Assembly (NCBI GenBank): GCA_033030425.1
Contig: JAUFSD010000019.1
Location: 1,116,001-1,180,000, forward strand
Source: Verpa conica
Lineage: Eukaryota > Ascomycota > Pezizomycetes > Pezizales > Morchellaceae
Direction of reading: 5' to 3'
DNA length: 64,000 nucleotides
Each line of letters starts with the position of its first letter. The first letter of the stretch is position 1. The notes beneath the pieces are model-generated. The model was not told where the DNA came from, ran no database searches, and was given only the letters and a program-made list of their open reading frames with translations. Position numbers and translations under genes: made by a program. This document shows, piece after piece, positions 35,906-47,490 of this stretch.

Positions 35906-38900
35906 ATGAAGTTTAGTAAATCGTACGTCATTCTTACCATTGAACTACAAGGATCACCTAAGATATACTTACTTCTGCAAAATTAATAGTTTACCGAGGA
36001 ACCAGGTTCCTGAATGGTCCTCAAGTTACATCGATTACAAGGGCCTCAAAAAACATATCAAGTCTGTTGCTTCGCAGCAGCGTGTCACTGGGGATACTGA
36101 TTTGACTCGTGAGTTCATCCTGTCAACTTGAGTCATCTGGGGGTCATTTTATAACTCACAATCTGAATTAACTAGTATTCTTTTTCGATCTTGATCGTAA
36201 TCTTGAGACCGTCGACTCGTTTTTTAACAAGCGTTTCGCCGAGTTTCAACGCCGCCTGAAACTACTACAGGGAAGATATGGCGATCATTTTGACTGGATT
36301 AACTCCGAAAACAGTAGCGTCAGAAGCGATGATTCGGGAGAGTCTACCCCAGATGGTTTTGGCATGGATAGTGATGAAATGGCGGAGCTTCTGGGTGCCC
36401 TCCTAGAATTGAGGAGTGGCCTTCGAAAACTGCAGTGGTACGGAGGTGAGTGACAGGGTTTGCGGTTGAAATGGGGTTTTAGGGGGTAATACTGATATCT
36501 CTTCCTATAGAGGTTAACCGTAGGGGGTTTGTTAAGATTCTAAAGAAGTAAGATTACACGTTTTATTCTAGCTGTGGTGGAACCCCATTAACCTTGTCAA
36601 CAGGGTGGATAAGAAGATGAATGTCTGTGCACAAAAACGTTACCTCGATTCGAAGGTAAACGTCAAGCCGTTTGCATCGGCCATAGAGGCTATTCTGGCT
36701 ATGCAAACCGTCAACACTTGGCTTTCAAAGGTTGGCGGGACGGATGGTGCCGAATACGACAGCAAAAATAACGCCGACTCTTCGATTCGTCCTAGCTTAC
36801 GTCGCTTTACGTCAGGTGTCACATCAGGAGTCCCTGTAGAAACAGTGGATAAAGTTGATCTTTGCATTCGTGAAGACGATTGCGATGTCTTATCAGATGC
36901 TCTCACAGGTGAATATGTTACACAGAAGTTCTTGCTTGGACTTCTACAGCGTGCCATCACCAATAAGGCCTTGGCATGTATCGATTTGCTCTTGGGACAC
37001 ATTGATACTTTGCACGAAGATGATGATATTAACGAAAGAAATATCATTCATCGATTGGTAATTTCTATCGGAAGAAGCAAATCCCTCATCTCCTCATCAA
37101 CCCAGGATTTGTCACACCCGGATGCTTCTGGGCTAGACTCATCCTTACTCCAGGTACCCACACCAAACCTCCAATTATTTATTACACCAGCAGAATCCCC
37201 CATTTCATTACCTCCTACCTCTTTAAATACGATCGAGCTAGATGGGACCTTGAGGTTATCTGCTCATGATGATTCTGTCAAATTACTGGAGTACCTACTG
37301 GGCAAGCTTCGCATACATCAACGGTCCGCTTTAGCGGCTCGAGATTCATATGGCCGGATGGCACTTCATTATGCCGCGCAATATGGTTTTGTGGTTATTT
37401 GCCAAGTCGTCATCAAGTATATGCGGCAGTGGGGGCAATTTGATGTTTCAGACGGGATTGACTCCCCAGGATGGCAAGATTCAGACGGACTTGCACCGTT
37501 ACATTTGGCCGTTATGGGAGCACACCCCAAGACTACAAAGCTTTTGTTGCAAGCCGAGAGCTGGGATGGCGGCTTAGGTAGTGATGATAAGATTGTGTCA
37601 GCCAGAAAAACTGTTTCAAAGTCCTCGGCAGCGTTGGCTTTAGCAGCAAAGGCTAATGCCACTGCTATTGTCAAATTGCTGGTTGAAGCCGGCGTCGATA
37701 TCAATTACCAGGATGAAAATGGCGAGACCGCGTTGCACCATGCTGCTAGGCTAGGTCACGTTCAATGTGTCAGAGTCTTGCTAGAGGGGAGCGATACTCA
37801 GCAGGTAGATGTTGAGCTTGCTGAAAAAACATATGGCTGGACACCTTTGTTTGTTGCAGCCGTCGAGGGTAAAACTCAAGTTATTGAGACCTTGTTAGAG
37901 TTTGGTGGGAGTGAAGTGGATAAAGTCGACTTATCTGGATGGACTGCGACAGAACACGCAGGCCTTAGAGGTCATCTTGATATAGCTAGGATACTATCAA
38001 AGCGTGCAAATGTCCCCGAAGTAGCACTTGGATCTGGTACACCGTCTCCTCCGTCAAGTCTAGAAAACAACTTCTCAATGCCCCCCCCTGGCGGAAGAGG
38101 CGCTAGCTCACCACCAGTAAAGAGCTTTGGACATCGATATCTAAAGAAAGGAGAGACTATGATACTGGTATCTTTGGGAAGTACCGATACTCGAAAGAAT
38201 ATCCCCACCGTGAAGCTCGACCAAATCCCGTTGTCCGAGGCCCACTCGACCCAATTGGACACTGCACTTTCACTGGTTGTTTCCGCCCAAAATGCGACCG
38301 GCGAACCGTCAATTATTGATCTACCAGTTCACTCAAATACCGCTACCGAGGGCCCGATTCGTTTTGAGACTAAAGACGCCAGCAAAGTGAAGCTAATGTT
38401 TGACCTCGTTCCTACATATTCGGGCGCTAAAGACAGGATCATTGGTCGCGCCGTGGCTCTCCTCAGTTCAGTCAAGCCAAACCTAGGGCATACTAAAGTT
38501 GCTTTACAAGGCGATATCCAGGTACCAATTCTTGCTGTCAATACTTTAGAGATTATCGGTTGCGTCAACTTCGGCTTTCTCGTTGTCACGCCATTCGAGC
38601 ACCCAAATATGGAGGTTACCAAGAAGCAGACCTATTGGAAGAGTTTTACATCACCTAGAGTTATTGGACACCGAGGTGATTGACTTGCTGAGACCCCCAA
38701 CTCAAAGTTGATTTCACCTAACCCCTGTGAAGGCCTCGGAAAAAACACTACCAGAAAGTCATTACAATTAGGAGAGAATACTCTACTGGTATATTTATAG
38801 TTCTTAGATTTTTATATCAACGAAAATAGCTAATCAAGGACATAGTCTTTTATTGCGGCGGCAAACTTGGGAGCCGAGTATGTTGAGGTATATTTTTATC

Positions 38901-40325
38901 CCTTGCCCTTATATAATCTATGCTAACATAATGCTTTAGTTTGGTATGGCTTAGAATAGTGCTCGCTTTTTTTCCTTTTGAAAAATACTGACTATTAGTA
39001 TCAAGATGTGCAACTTACAAAAGATCATGTGCCTGTCATCTATCATGATTTCGTTGTTGGCGAAACTGGAATCGATGCTCCTGTGCATACTTTAACATTA
39101 AACCAGGTACTTATAAATAATCTTCTATTTAACTAGAGACCTTTGCTAAAGCTTATGTATTAGTTCCTATCAATAAGCGAGCAACAGGCCCCACGTCATT
39201 CTAGAGCGGGCTCTCCTGATCGTCCCTGGAACAGTGGTGATAACTCCGCTGTTAATACTGACGGCAATAAGACACCAACCCAAGGGCTTCGGCGAACCCG
39301 GTCTATGTCATTAAATGAGCCTGATGACCGCCACGTGGATTCTCATGGTCGCATGAAGCATACAAGATCGTATATGAGGAATGGATTCAAAGCCAATTTC
39401 AGAGGTAGCAGCATTCAAGCGCCGTTTACGACACTAGAGGAAACTTTTAAGAAGTTACCGCCAAGTGTTGGGTTCAACATCGAGCTTAGTATGTTTCCTG
39501 GGTATTATCTTGAAAAATGTATGAGAATATTAACTGAAATTGCGTTACAGAATATCCAATGTTGCAAGAGAGCGAAGATCAAGAAATGGACACATTTGCG
39601 ATTGAAATGAATCATTGGGTTGACACGGGTGAGTCTTTGTGAATTGATTCAAAATCGATCAACTACTGACACCAGGAATAGTCCTCAAAGTTGTCTATGA
39701 TCACGGAAAGGGACGAGACTTGATTTTTTCGAGTTTCAACCCGGATATATGTTTAATGCTCTCTTTTAAGCAGGTATTTCACACAAAGCCCTCGATATTA
39801 CTTCCGTATTGACTAACATTTTCTCAAGCCATCTATTCCTATCTTATTCCTTACTGACGGTGGCACTTCGGTCACAGCGGATATCAGAGCCTCTAGTCTT
39901 CAGGAGGCAATTAGATTCGCAAGTAGTTGGAATTTACTGGGGGTTGTTTCTGCGGTTGAGCCGTTGGTTATCTGTCCACGCCTGATTAAGTTTGTTTCAC
40001 CTTTATTAGGGTTCTGAGTACCTCTAGCACAGAGACATTTGCTAATATTTTATATCAAACTTATAGAGTCGTAAAAGAGTCGGGGCTGGTTTGCATCACA
40101 TATGGAGTCATGAACAATGACCCGGAGAACGTAAAGGTTCAAATGGACCAAGGGGTTGATGCCGTTATTGTCGACAGCGTCCTAGCCATTCGAAAAGGTC
40201 TTACAGCTGCGGGTGCTAGTACAGGTTACACCACCCCTTCTATCGCAGCAAAAGCAGAAATGGCCAAGGAAATTTCCTCAGATGCGCTAGCATCTCATCC
40301 TGTCAACATCTCCTTTGCCAAATAA
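35906..40325 (+). CDS. gde1: Glycerophosphodiester phosphodiesterase Gde1-type (SPX-ankyrin-GDPD)
   Basis: Fourteen exons, join(35906..35922,35990..36108,36176..36445,36511..36547,36604..38675,38733..38788,38846..38887,38940..38943,39006..39106,39164..39488,39551..39628,39676..39773,39829..39989,40067..40325), keep frame and give 1212 aa, close to yeast Gde1. Gde1 cleaves glycerophosphocholine to glycerol-3-phosphate and choline in the cytosol. Residues 1 to about 165 are an SPX domain (KFSKSLPRNQVPEW, YIDYKGLKKHIK, FFFDLDRNLETVDSFF), which senses inositol pyrophosphates. Ankyrin repeats follow at about residues 340-610. The GDPD domain runs from about residue 832 (IGHRGLGKN, GENT, EFDVQLTKD, VIYHDF) to the end. 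A Ser/Arg-rich insert of about 70 residues splits the GDPD domain. Exon 8 is only 4 nt. Pho81-like cyclin-CDK inhibitors share the layout but often have degraded GDPD motifs; here the motifs are intact. Confidence 0.93.
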
Positions 40326-40960
40326 GTACTTTTTCTCATTATTGTAACAATAGTTATGTAACTGCCAGGTCATAGCTTGGAAGTGGATCTTGTTCCAAAT
40401 CTAAGAAATGCTGGTCCTTTTTTTCTTTTGGTGCCCCGCACCACTATGAAACGGTATATTCTTATATCATATCTCTTTTTTTGCTTATATTTTCGACTCT
40501 ACGCTTTTCTTTGGTTTTTGTTTTATGCTTGGTCTTTTTACTTTCAGGTTTTTGCCTTTTCTTGGTTCCAGATGGGCTTGTAGGTTTAGTTAAAACTAGA
40601 TGAATCATGGTGATAAGATTATCCCACCAAAAATAGATGTTAATAAAATCCTTCTATGTATCCTAAGTCTATATAGGCAAATCTGCCTTGTCCGCAAGTG
40701 GGTATACCAGGTCTACTAATAGATACATTAGCATCCGTAGTGGAACAGGTCTACAGTGTTTCACCGTGAAGCCGATCACTTGGCTTCCATTAGGGTCAAC
40801 CACACTAGGTAGATGCTTGTTCTAAACTTTAATTTTTCATCACTAAATTTAGACTATTACACTTCAAGAATTCTAATGTTGATAAGCAAAAACCTCCCCC
40901 CGGCACATTAAGAATTTTGATAACAACAAACGACGAAGTTCTTTTGCACTGAGCCAATTA

Positions 40961-41101
40961 CAGTACATCGCCCTATAAGAATATGTAGTCCGACCTAGAC
41001 AAGGATTATTTTATGTGCACCAGTATTTTCCTATAAGAATAACTGCTCTATAAGAATTTGATATTACACAAAAAACATATTCTTATAGAGCGATTGTACT
41101 A
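40961..41101. mobile_element. Short TIR element (MITE-like, copy 2 of 3), TA-flanked
   Basis: 141 bp. The left end is CAGTACATCGCCCTATAAGA; the right end reverse-complemented is TAGTACAATCGCTCTATAAG. The inverted repeats continue as AATATGT on both sides. TA dinucleotides flank both ends. Internal CTATAAGAA motifs recur as in copy 1. No coding capacity. Confidence 0.75.
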
Positions 41102-42347
41102 TACTCAGTCCTAGCTCACCTGAGGTAGCTATTTTGCCAGTACTATATTGAGAAGGCTCCTAGTGAATATCTATTCCTTTTCTCGCCTATTTGGGTAAGA
41201 TAGAATATGTCCTAATTAACCCCATCCCTGTACCAAGCATCGCTGAGCTCCCTGAATTAACAATGCCATCCAAAAGACTACTGCGCAACAAGAGGCTCCT
41301 CCGAACGCCAAAGACAGCTGCTCTAGAGTCTCTGCTGGCACAAAGTCGTTTATCAGTAGGGTAAGTTGGTAAGATAAGAGAAATTCGTGCTGAAAGAGAG
41401 GCCCTCAGAGAGGTAGAGCTGGTTGGGGGTGCTGTATTGTGTCGGTATATGGGCCTGCCCGTATGAGTCTACTTTGTCCCAAACCCCGTTCTTTTCCCGA
41501 GCCAGCTATCGCTACGTTTCACGATTGCTTAGTCCTCCCTCCATTCTGTTCCGGTTCCATGCGCTGTCATGGTACCTGTGTTTCGTATACATTATCCAAA
41601 ACCTGGCTAGCTGTCATGAAATAGTTAAATTCCGTTAACGAGGTGCTAACAGGTTTCACATACAACCTGACGCTCCCCCCCTTTCTCTAATTCTTGTCCT
41701 GCTAATGTTTAACCCATTCAATAACGACTTCCCCATAAGAATATGTGGGAGGGGGGGGGGTCCCACGTAGGTTGAAGAGCTGTCTATACCGTTCATAAAG
41801 TTCCATAAGCCCGTGAAATAGTTTTCTATTCCCTTCCTCTGTATAAATTCCCGCATCATGGGCATATCCTTCTATCAGTAGAATAGAGGTTACGGCCTCT
41901 AGGCTACTGATTAATTCCCAGGGAACTTCTGAATTATTAGAGATGATAAATATCGCTTTTTCTGTGGAAGCTGATGAGAGGCCGATCTCAACAGTGATAG
42001 CTAGAGTAAGGTTTCTTCCAGAGGTGGGGTATCTATCTAGTTTGTTTTTTATACTTTGGAAGTCTGGATGGGCTGAGTTATCCGAATTACTATGAGGAAT
42101 GTATGGTCAAGTCTCAGCACTGCCATTGATGCGTACCTGCTACGTTAATACAAAATCCGATAGATGAATGTTAGATGAATTGACATACCGGATGGAGAGG
42201 CTTGCTTGGTTGATGTTCTACCTAGAGAGAGAAGAGAAGGAAAGAAAGGAAATACATGGTGTTGTGGCCTAGCGGCTTACGCTGTATTACCTAACCCTAA
42301 GCTAGTAGATTACAGTACGGGAAAGTGGGGTGTTTTTGGTGGAGAAT

Positions 42348-42423
42348 GTCGGCTGTGTTACAGGACTTTTTGACCAACTTGGTAGTACTTCCAACTTAAA
42401 ACCGCCGATGTGGTAGTGAAAAC
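42348..42423. repeat. Dispersed repeat, copy B (inverted relative to 32290-32361)
   Basis: The reverse complement shares ordered blocks with 32290-32361, with an extra insertion of about 20 bases between the GGAAGTACT and GTAACACAGC blocks. Just upstream (around 42264-42320) is a stretch with a tRNA A-box-like TGGCCTAGCGG, raising the possibility of a tRNA-derived SINE, but no cloverleaf could be built. Confidence 0.5.
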
Positions 42424-45136
42424 ACTCCTCTTTTCTCTATTGTATCTACCCTATTCTATCAATACCTTCCCCTGACTAGCATTTAGTCTATAACTATTAG
42501 ACTATAAAAGTACGTATAGCCTTTTTTCGGGCCGCTTGAAGAATAGCCATACAAGCTTGATATTCTACCAGAGTTTCTGATAGAATATCAAGAGGCTTTA
42601 GAAAAGTTTTTCAATTCAGACAATTAATACGCGCCTCTCTATTCCCTTGCTATATTCTACTACTAAAAAGAAGAAGGGATTCTTAGCGTCTCCATAGGAA
42701 CCGAAATATACCAGAGACCGCATAATCAAGGGTGGGTATTTCAATATTGAACTTTTTACAGCTGGGATTGACATTTTTTTCTGCCGTAAGCACCAATACT
42801 CAAGACTAATAAGAATATCTAGAGTTTTATCGAAACTATAGAAGGCCTCGTATCTTTTATTTAACGGTTTTGTTTTCTATGGGTCCCGGGATATATATCG
42901 ACTTAGGCACTAAAACCGATAAAACTGGATTTCATTGATGTCACATAGCCATCTTTGCGATCAACTACGGTCCTTGCCTCTTTACCTACACATTTGGTGT
43001 GCTGCCCTTAGCTTGTTCCAGAGATCGATGATAGTATTCTGGGGCTGAATGTGGTGTGACATGTGCATTATGGCCCGTGTGATGGGCACAAGAACCCGTA
43101 AGAATCCGATATCATATTATCTTGTACTAGCGGTAAATTATATCCCTCTATATTACGTATTTTAAGCATGCACCCCCGACCGGCCACCAGTAAATAGAGT
43201 TGGGCTAAGCTTTTGGTGGATGTGGGGTTTTAGCTACATAGCTAGGCGTACTCACATGCGACAAAAGCAAATATGCAGCGGGCACAGAGTATCTTCATAA
43301 CCGTTACCTGGAGATTCCGGGTCACTCCAACCCTCTGTTGAAAGTCACGCTTGACTCTCTACTAATAGTCAGCTATCGCGATTTCATAGGTGTACAAACA
43401 TATCATTCTATGAACTTAGATCTGCTCACCTAAGGTACGTTACATAAAGATGGTTGAGTGGTCTTAGGCGGGATTAAGTCATTTCAGGTAATTAATTCCC
43501 CGAGGACTTTACTGGAATCCTTAGCGCACGCCGTGGGAAGTTTGTGGTGGTTGCTTTGAGACACTAATAAGGGCTCGTCCTTCTTTTTTTGGTAGTGGCG
43601 TTTGCAAAAGACATGGCCCCTCTCAAGATGAATTATGAGGGTTGCAGTACTTGAATACGAATAGCAAGCCACGATGATGTTCGATAAAGCCACTCGTAGA
43701 TCTCTTTACCTTAATATCTCAAAAATTTAGTACACATGCCAGGGGTGAAGTATTGGGACACACTAGAAAGGGAAATAATAATCGCACAGATCCGTGGCGC
43801 AATAGAGTACAACGGAGAATGATGCTCCGGGTAAGCTAGAAAACAGGGGGTTAGTTTTATATGGTGTGGCGTCGTGCACAGATATTTTACCATACAAATC
43901 GTTACCCCGGTAGACAATTAAGATCAATATGGCTTAGTATACCGGCCGCGTAACCTGGGCCCCGGTTTCTGGGGCCAATCCAGGGCCGTTATTCTAAACG
44001 AGCGCACCGTAGGGTGCAGTTCTGGGATCCCTTTACCCCATAAAGATTTTCTATACCCCTGAGACAAGAAAAACATTGGGAAAGAAGACTCTTTGCATGG
44101 ATTCTTTCATACACTCAGAAGCTAGGTGCTAGAAGAGATCAACTATTTATGTGCTTCAGATATACTCAAAGATTTTTGATGCTTTTGCAGTAATTCTTAT
44201 AAATCTGGAGTAATTTCGGACACAAATCCGATACAGGGGTGTAATTTTGTTCTATAGTGATATTCACGCGAGGAGTAACGTAAGGATTGCACTTGACGCT
44301 TTATACCGCGCACTATACTCGTCCTCTAGGGAAAAAGCCCAGAAAACAGGGGGGATACGCACGGAGGTGTCTCGGAAGTCTGGTTCCGCCTAGTAACCCA
44401 AATAAGGCAAACAACAGGCTTACTATTCCTACTTTTATAATGACTCAGGAAGCCCCCATTATCAGAGATGATATTATTAAGTAAATAGTGTCAAAATACG
44501 TGCTTCCGCTACTTAAACACCCCGGTCGTGCCTGGGCGTACCCCTCCTGTTTTCTGGTTCTTTCCCTGGAGGACGGTATATCTAGAACACCAACAAGAAA
44601 CTATGTCAGCGCTCATCTCTAGATGTTTGCTAATAATGATATTAGTCGTAACCGTGGCTAGCTTGTAATCAAAGTGAACCGGAATCTCGATATATTCATA
44701 CCCAGATAGAAAGAACAGCGCTACTAGTAATTATAGGTCTTACCAATATCTTTATATTATGTACTAATATTGTAACTCATGTCTGGAAGTGATGGGATGG
44801 ATGGTTGCAAACTCTGTTGCTGATGGGCGTAGGGTTGTCTCAATTGAGCTATGGGCTACTTCACCTTTTCGATCCGGCGACCCGGTTTCAGACCTGGCGC
44901 TGGGTGGCACTTGTCCTCATCTATTGTGCTTGCGCAGGATTCAGCCGATAGATATCCATGTACCCAAGACTTTTTCCGTAAGATCCCTATATTTCAGAGG
45001 TTTAAAGTGACCATAATTTGTGCCTGCTTTCCCCACCTTCTCAACTCATTATTTCTACCAAGCTTACCAGGGAACAGGTTCTTTAGGTCTATTTTTATAT
45101 TCGGATCACAATCTTTAACCTTCTAGCTCCACACAC

Positions 45137-46564
45137 ATGGTTGCCTTAAGCCGAGGCTATGATCCCCACAAGCTCACCGATAGGGACCTGGAGCTCAGCC
45201 TTATTTGCTGGGGGTTTACTCTTGGCTTTGGGGTCTTGACAGCATGTAAAGCATGGGAGCAGACAGTGAGGGTTAAGAAGGGCTACCGAATAAAATCGCT
45301 ATATATCTGGTTGCTTTGGGTAGACATATTCAGCAGCTATGGATTTGCTATCGGCGTATGGTTTTATATACGGAATTATGTAAAAGATGGGTAGGTCTGG
45401 TGTCTTAATTCCTTGACCGATACTTACCGCTACTTTTTCTCTAAATGGAGAATGTAACTAACTGTGGAATTTAGATTTCCCCTTTTCTTTATCATTAGTA
45501 GGTAGAGTTTGAGAGTAATCCTCAGGTCTTGTCACCACCTAACTAATATTTCTCTTAAGTCTTCTCTTGGGCAGTTCAGGTATACCTAATAAACCTCAAG
45601 CTAGCCGAGTATACAATCCCAAAGCTGACGGATTATAGATTCAATCTCAGCTTCAAATCATCATCAACCGGCTTAGGCTTATTATGTCTGATAGGCGTCG
45701 GGCCGCCCAGCTTAGATGGTGCGTTTTTGCTATTATCCTTGTTATTAATATCACTGTTGGCTGTATCTGGATTCCTACGGCCATGAAAATAAATCCGTGA
45801 GACTCCCATTTACATTACATGAAACATATAGATATCAACTAATAACTATCTTCAATCAAGTAATCAGAAGATTAACAAAATCTGGGATCGATCTCAGAAG
45901 GTTATCTACTTAATCGTGGATGGATCACTGAACTACTACTTTGTTCGACTTGTAAACAAGGAGCTTATCGCATTTGGTCTTCAGAAATACAAGGCACTCG
46001 CAGACTTCAACACCCGCATCGTGATACTCTCGGTTACAATGGATGTGAGTTGCTATAGTGCCCCCCCCGCCATAGGAGTGAATGGGACGAAACACTAAAA
46101 CTTTCCCCATAGATTATGATTGTTGGCTTGACGTTCTATCCAAATCCCTATGTGTACATACTCCTCCCTCCAATACCTAAGCCTAAAGTTACTAATATAC
46201 TCCTAGGTTTATGGCTTTCCAGCCCCCGGTGTTTTTAGCGAAACTCTACATCGAGATGAATATGGCAGATCTAATCCTGAAGATTACCAAATCGAAGGAA
46301 AACAGTGACTTAAATTTAGATCAACTGCACGAATTGAGCTGCTACCAGCCGGACCGTGAATCTAGCGATAATTGGGACACAAACCTTGCGAGCACCTCCT
46401 CGAAGTTCCCAGTAGTCAGGAATCAAGGGTCTGAGGTAGAAGCGGGGTCGCAGACAAGCTTTAATGCTATTGGTGGTGAGGTGATGGTGTCTGGGAATGA
46501 TGAACATTCACTTCAACTCTCCCGAACGAGACAAAGTGCAGTAGATTCTAGTGGAATGGTTTAA
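45137..46564 (+). CDS. Fungal seven-transmembrane integral membrane protein, function unknown
   Basis: Seven exons, join(45137..45390,45475..45497,45560..45579,45639..45796,45861..46044,46113..46153,46207..46564), keep frame and give 345 aa. Hydrophobic segments occur in order: LSLICWGFTLGFGV, LYIWLLWVDIFSSYGF, PLFFIIFSWAVQ, FAIILVINITVGCIW, YLIVDGSLNYYF, IVILSVTMDIMIVGL and FMAFQPPVFLAKLYI. The NYYFVRLVNKELI ... FNTRIVILSV ... EMNMADLI layout matches a large ascomycete family of plasma-membrane proteins usually annotated only as integral membrane protein. The C-terminal 90 residues are polar and probably cytosolic. Two exons are only 23 and 20 nt. The first ATG with the first helix was taken as start. 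No ligand or partner can be named. Confidence 0.8.
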
Positions 46565-47490
46565 ATGGGGCTATTATGATTATATTCAGGTTAATTTGGG
46601 GATATTGAGGAGTTGCTGGTCTTTCCTTTTCATTTTTTTCTGTCATGGATATGGAGTACGAGGTGTTTTTTTTGAATGGCCTTTATAAGTTATTTTCTGA
46701 TAGTTTGACTGCTGCTGAACGCAATACATACATGTAGATATATTAATGCCACAGAACGTTTTAGTGATTTAATACCGTAAGGACTAGAGTAAGGTACCTT
46801 AGGTTCTTTGACGAAGTTTTGACTATCAAGTATTGTGGGAGTACGCACAATAATTCTCTAATCTACACTTTCTAGTCTACCACTACACCTAAAATAGTAG
46901 GGGGGGCAATAAATCACAGGAATTTAGCGACGGGACACAAGCCAGTTGCCACAAGAATTGAAGATTTTCACCACCATCCAGTGCCTGAAATAGCTCAGGA
47001 TATATATATTGAAGTATACTATACCTATCTAGGTGATTTCCAAATATATAGATAGAACCCTTATTTGGACATTTTTTATTAGAACTCTACTACCCCATTA
47101 AGTGAGGTTGGTTGCATTGGCAGGTCCAGTTCTTTCCTGTTAACTACATGCATTTAGGCTTTTAGTGTTTGGCTCGTGTCCTGTTATACGGAGGCCTATA
47201 CGACCCGAACCACCCGAAATTGCGAATAGGAAATTAGGAGATTGGGAGATTGAAATGCCCAGTTCCCCAGTTTCAATTTGTTGATAACATTGCGGTTCGG
47301 GTCATATAGACCTCCGTATCCGTTACTAAGCGACCATCACAGTCGAACTGAGTGTGCCGCCAAAACAGCTACAGTGCTAAACATCGCCTCTATATACAGA
47401 CAAGACTAGACCCCTCTATCACCTTAGAAGCGCATATATCTGGGCGAAAACGATAAAATCTTTCTACCACTTAGTTTCATCCTTCCGATC
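46565..47490. other. Intergenic region between the 7-TM gene and the NLR gene
   Basis: 0.9 kb containing the 3' flank of the 7-TM gene and the NLR promoter. A 134-bp inverted-repeat element (47186-47319) ends about 170 bases before the NLR start codon. No other gene is seen. Confidence 0.6.
47186..47319. mobile_element. 134-bp element with about 26-bp terminal inverted repeats
   Basis: The left end is ATACGGAGGCCTATACGACC and the right end reverse-complemented is ATACGGAGGTCTATATGACC. Both continue with CGAACC, so the ends match at all but two transition positions. The interior is about 80 bp and non-coding. No clear target-site duplication was found; the flanks are GTT on the left and CCGTT on the right. 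It differs in sequence from the TA-flanked family. It lies in the NLR promoter region. Confidence 0.65.

Larger units (their letters stand above)
40326..45136. other. AT-rich, transposon-derived-looking block between gde1 and the 7-TM gene
   Basis: About 4.8 kb without a supported gene. It includes a very T-rich stretch after gde1 (40410-40560), a TIR element (40961-41101), a short lysine/arginine/leucine-rich coding remnant around 41260-41360 that could derive from a transposase tail, and the dispersed repeat at 42348-42423. Open frames are short and lack motifs. Confidence 0.5.
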
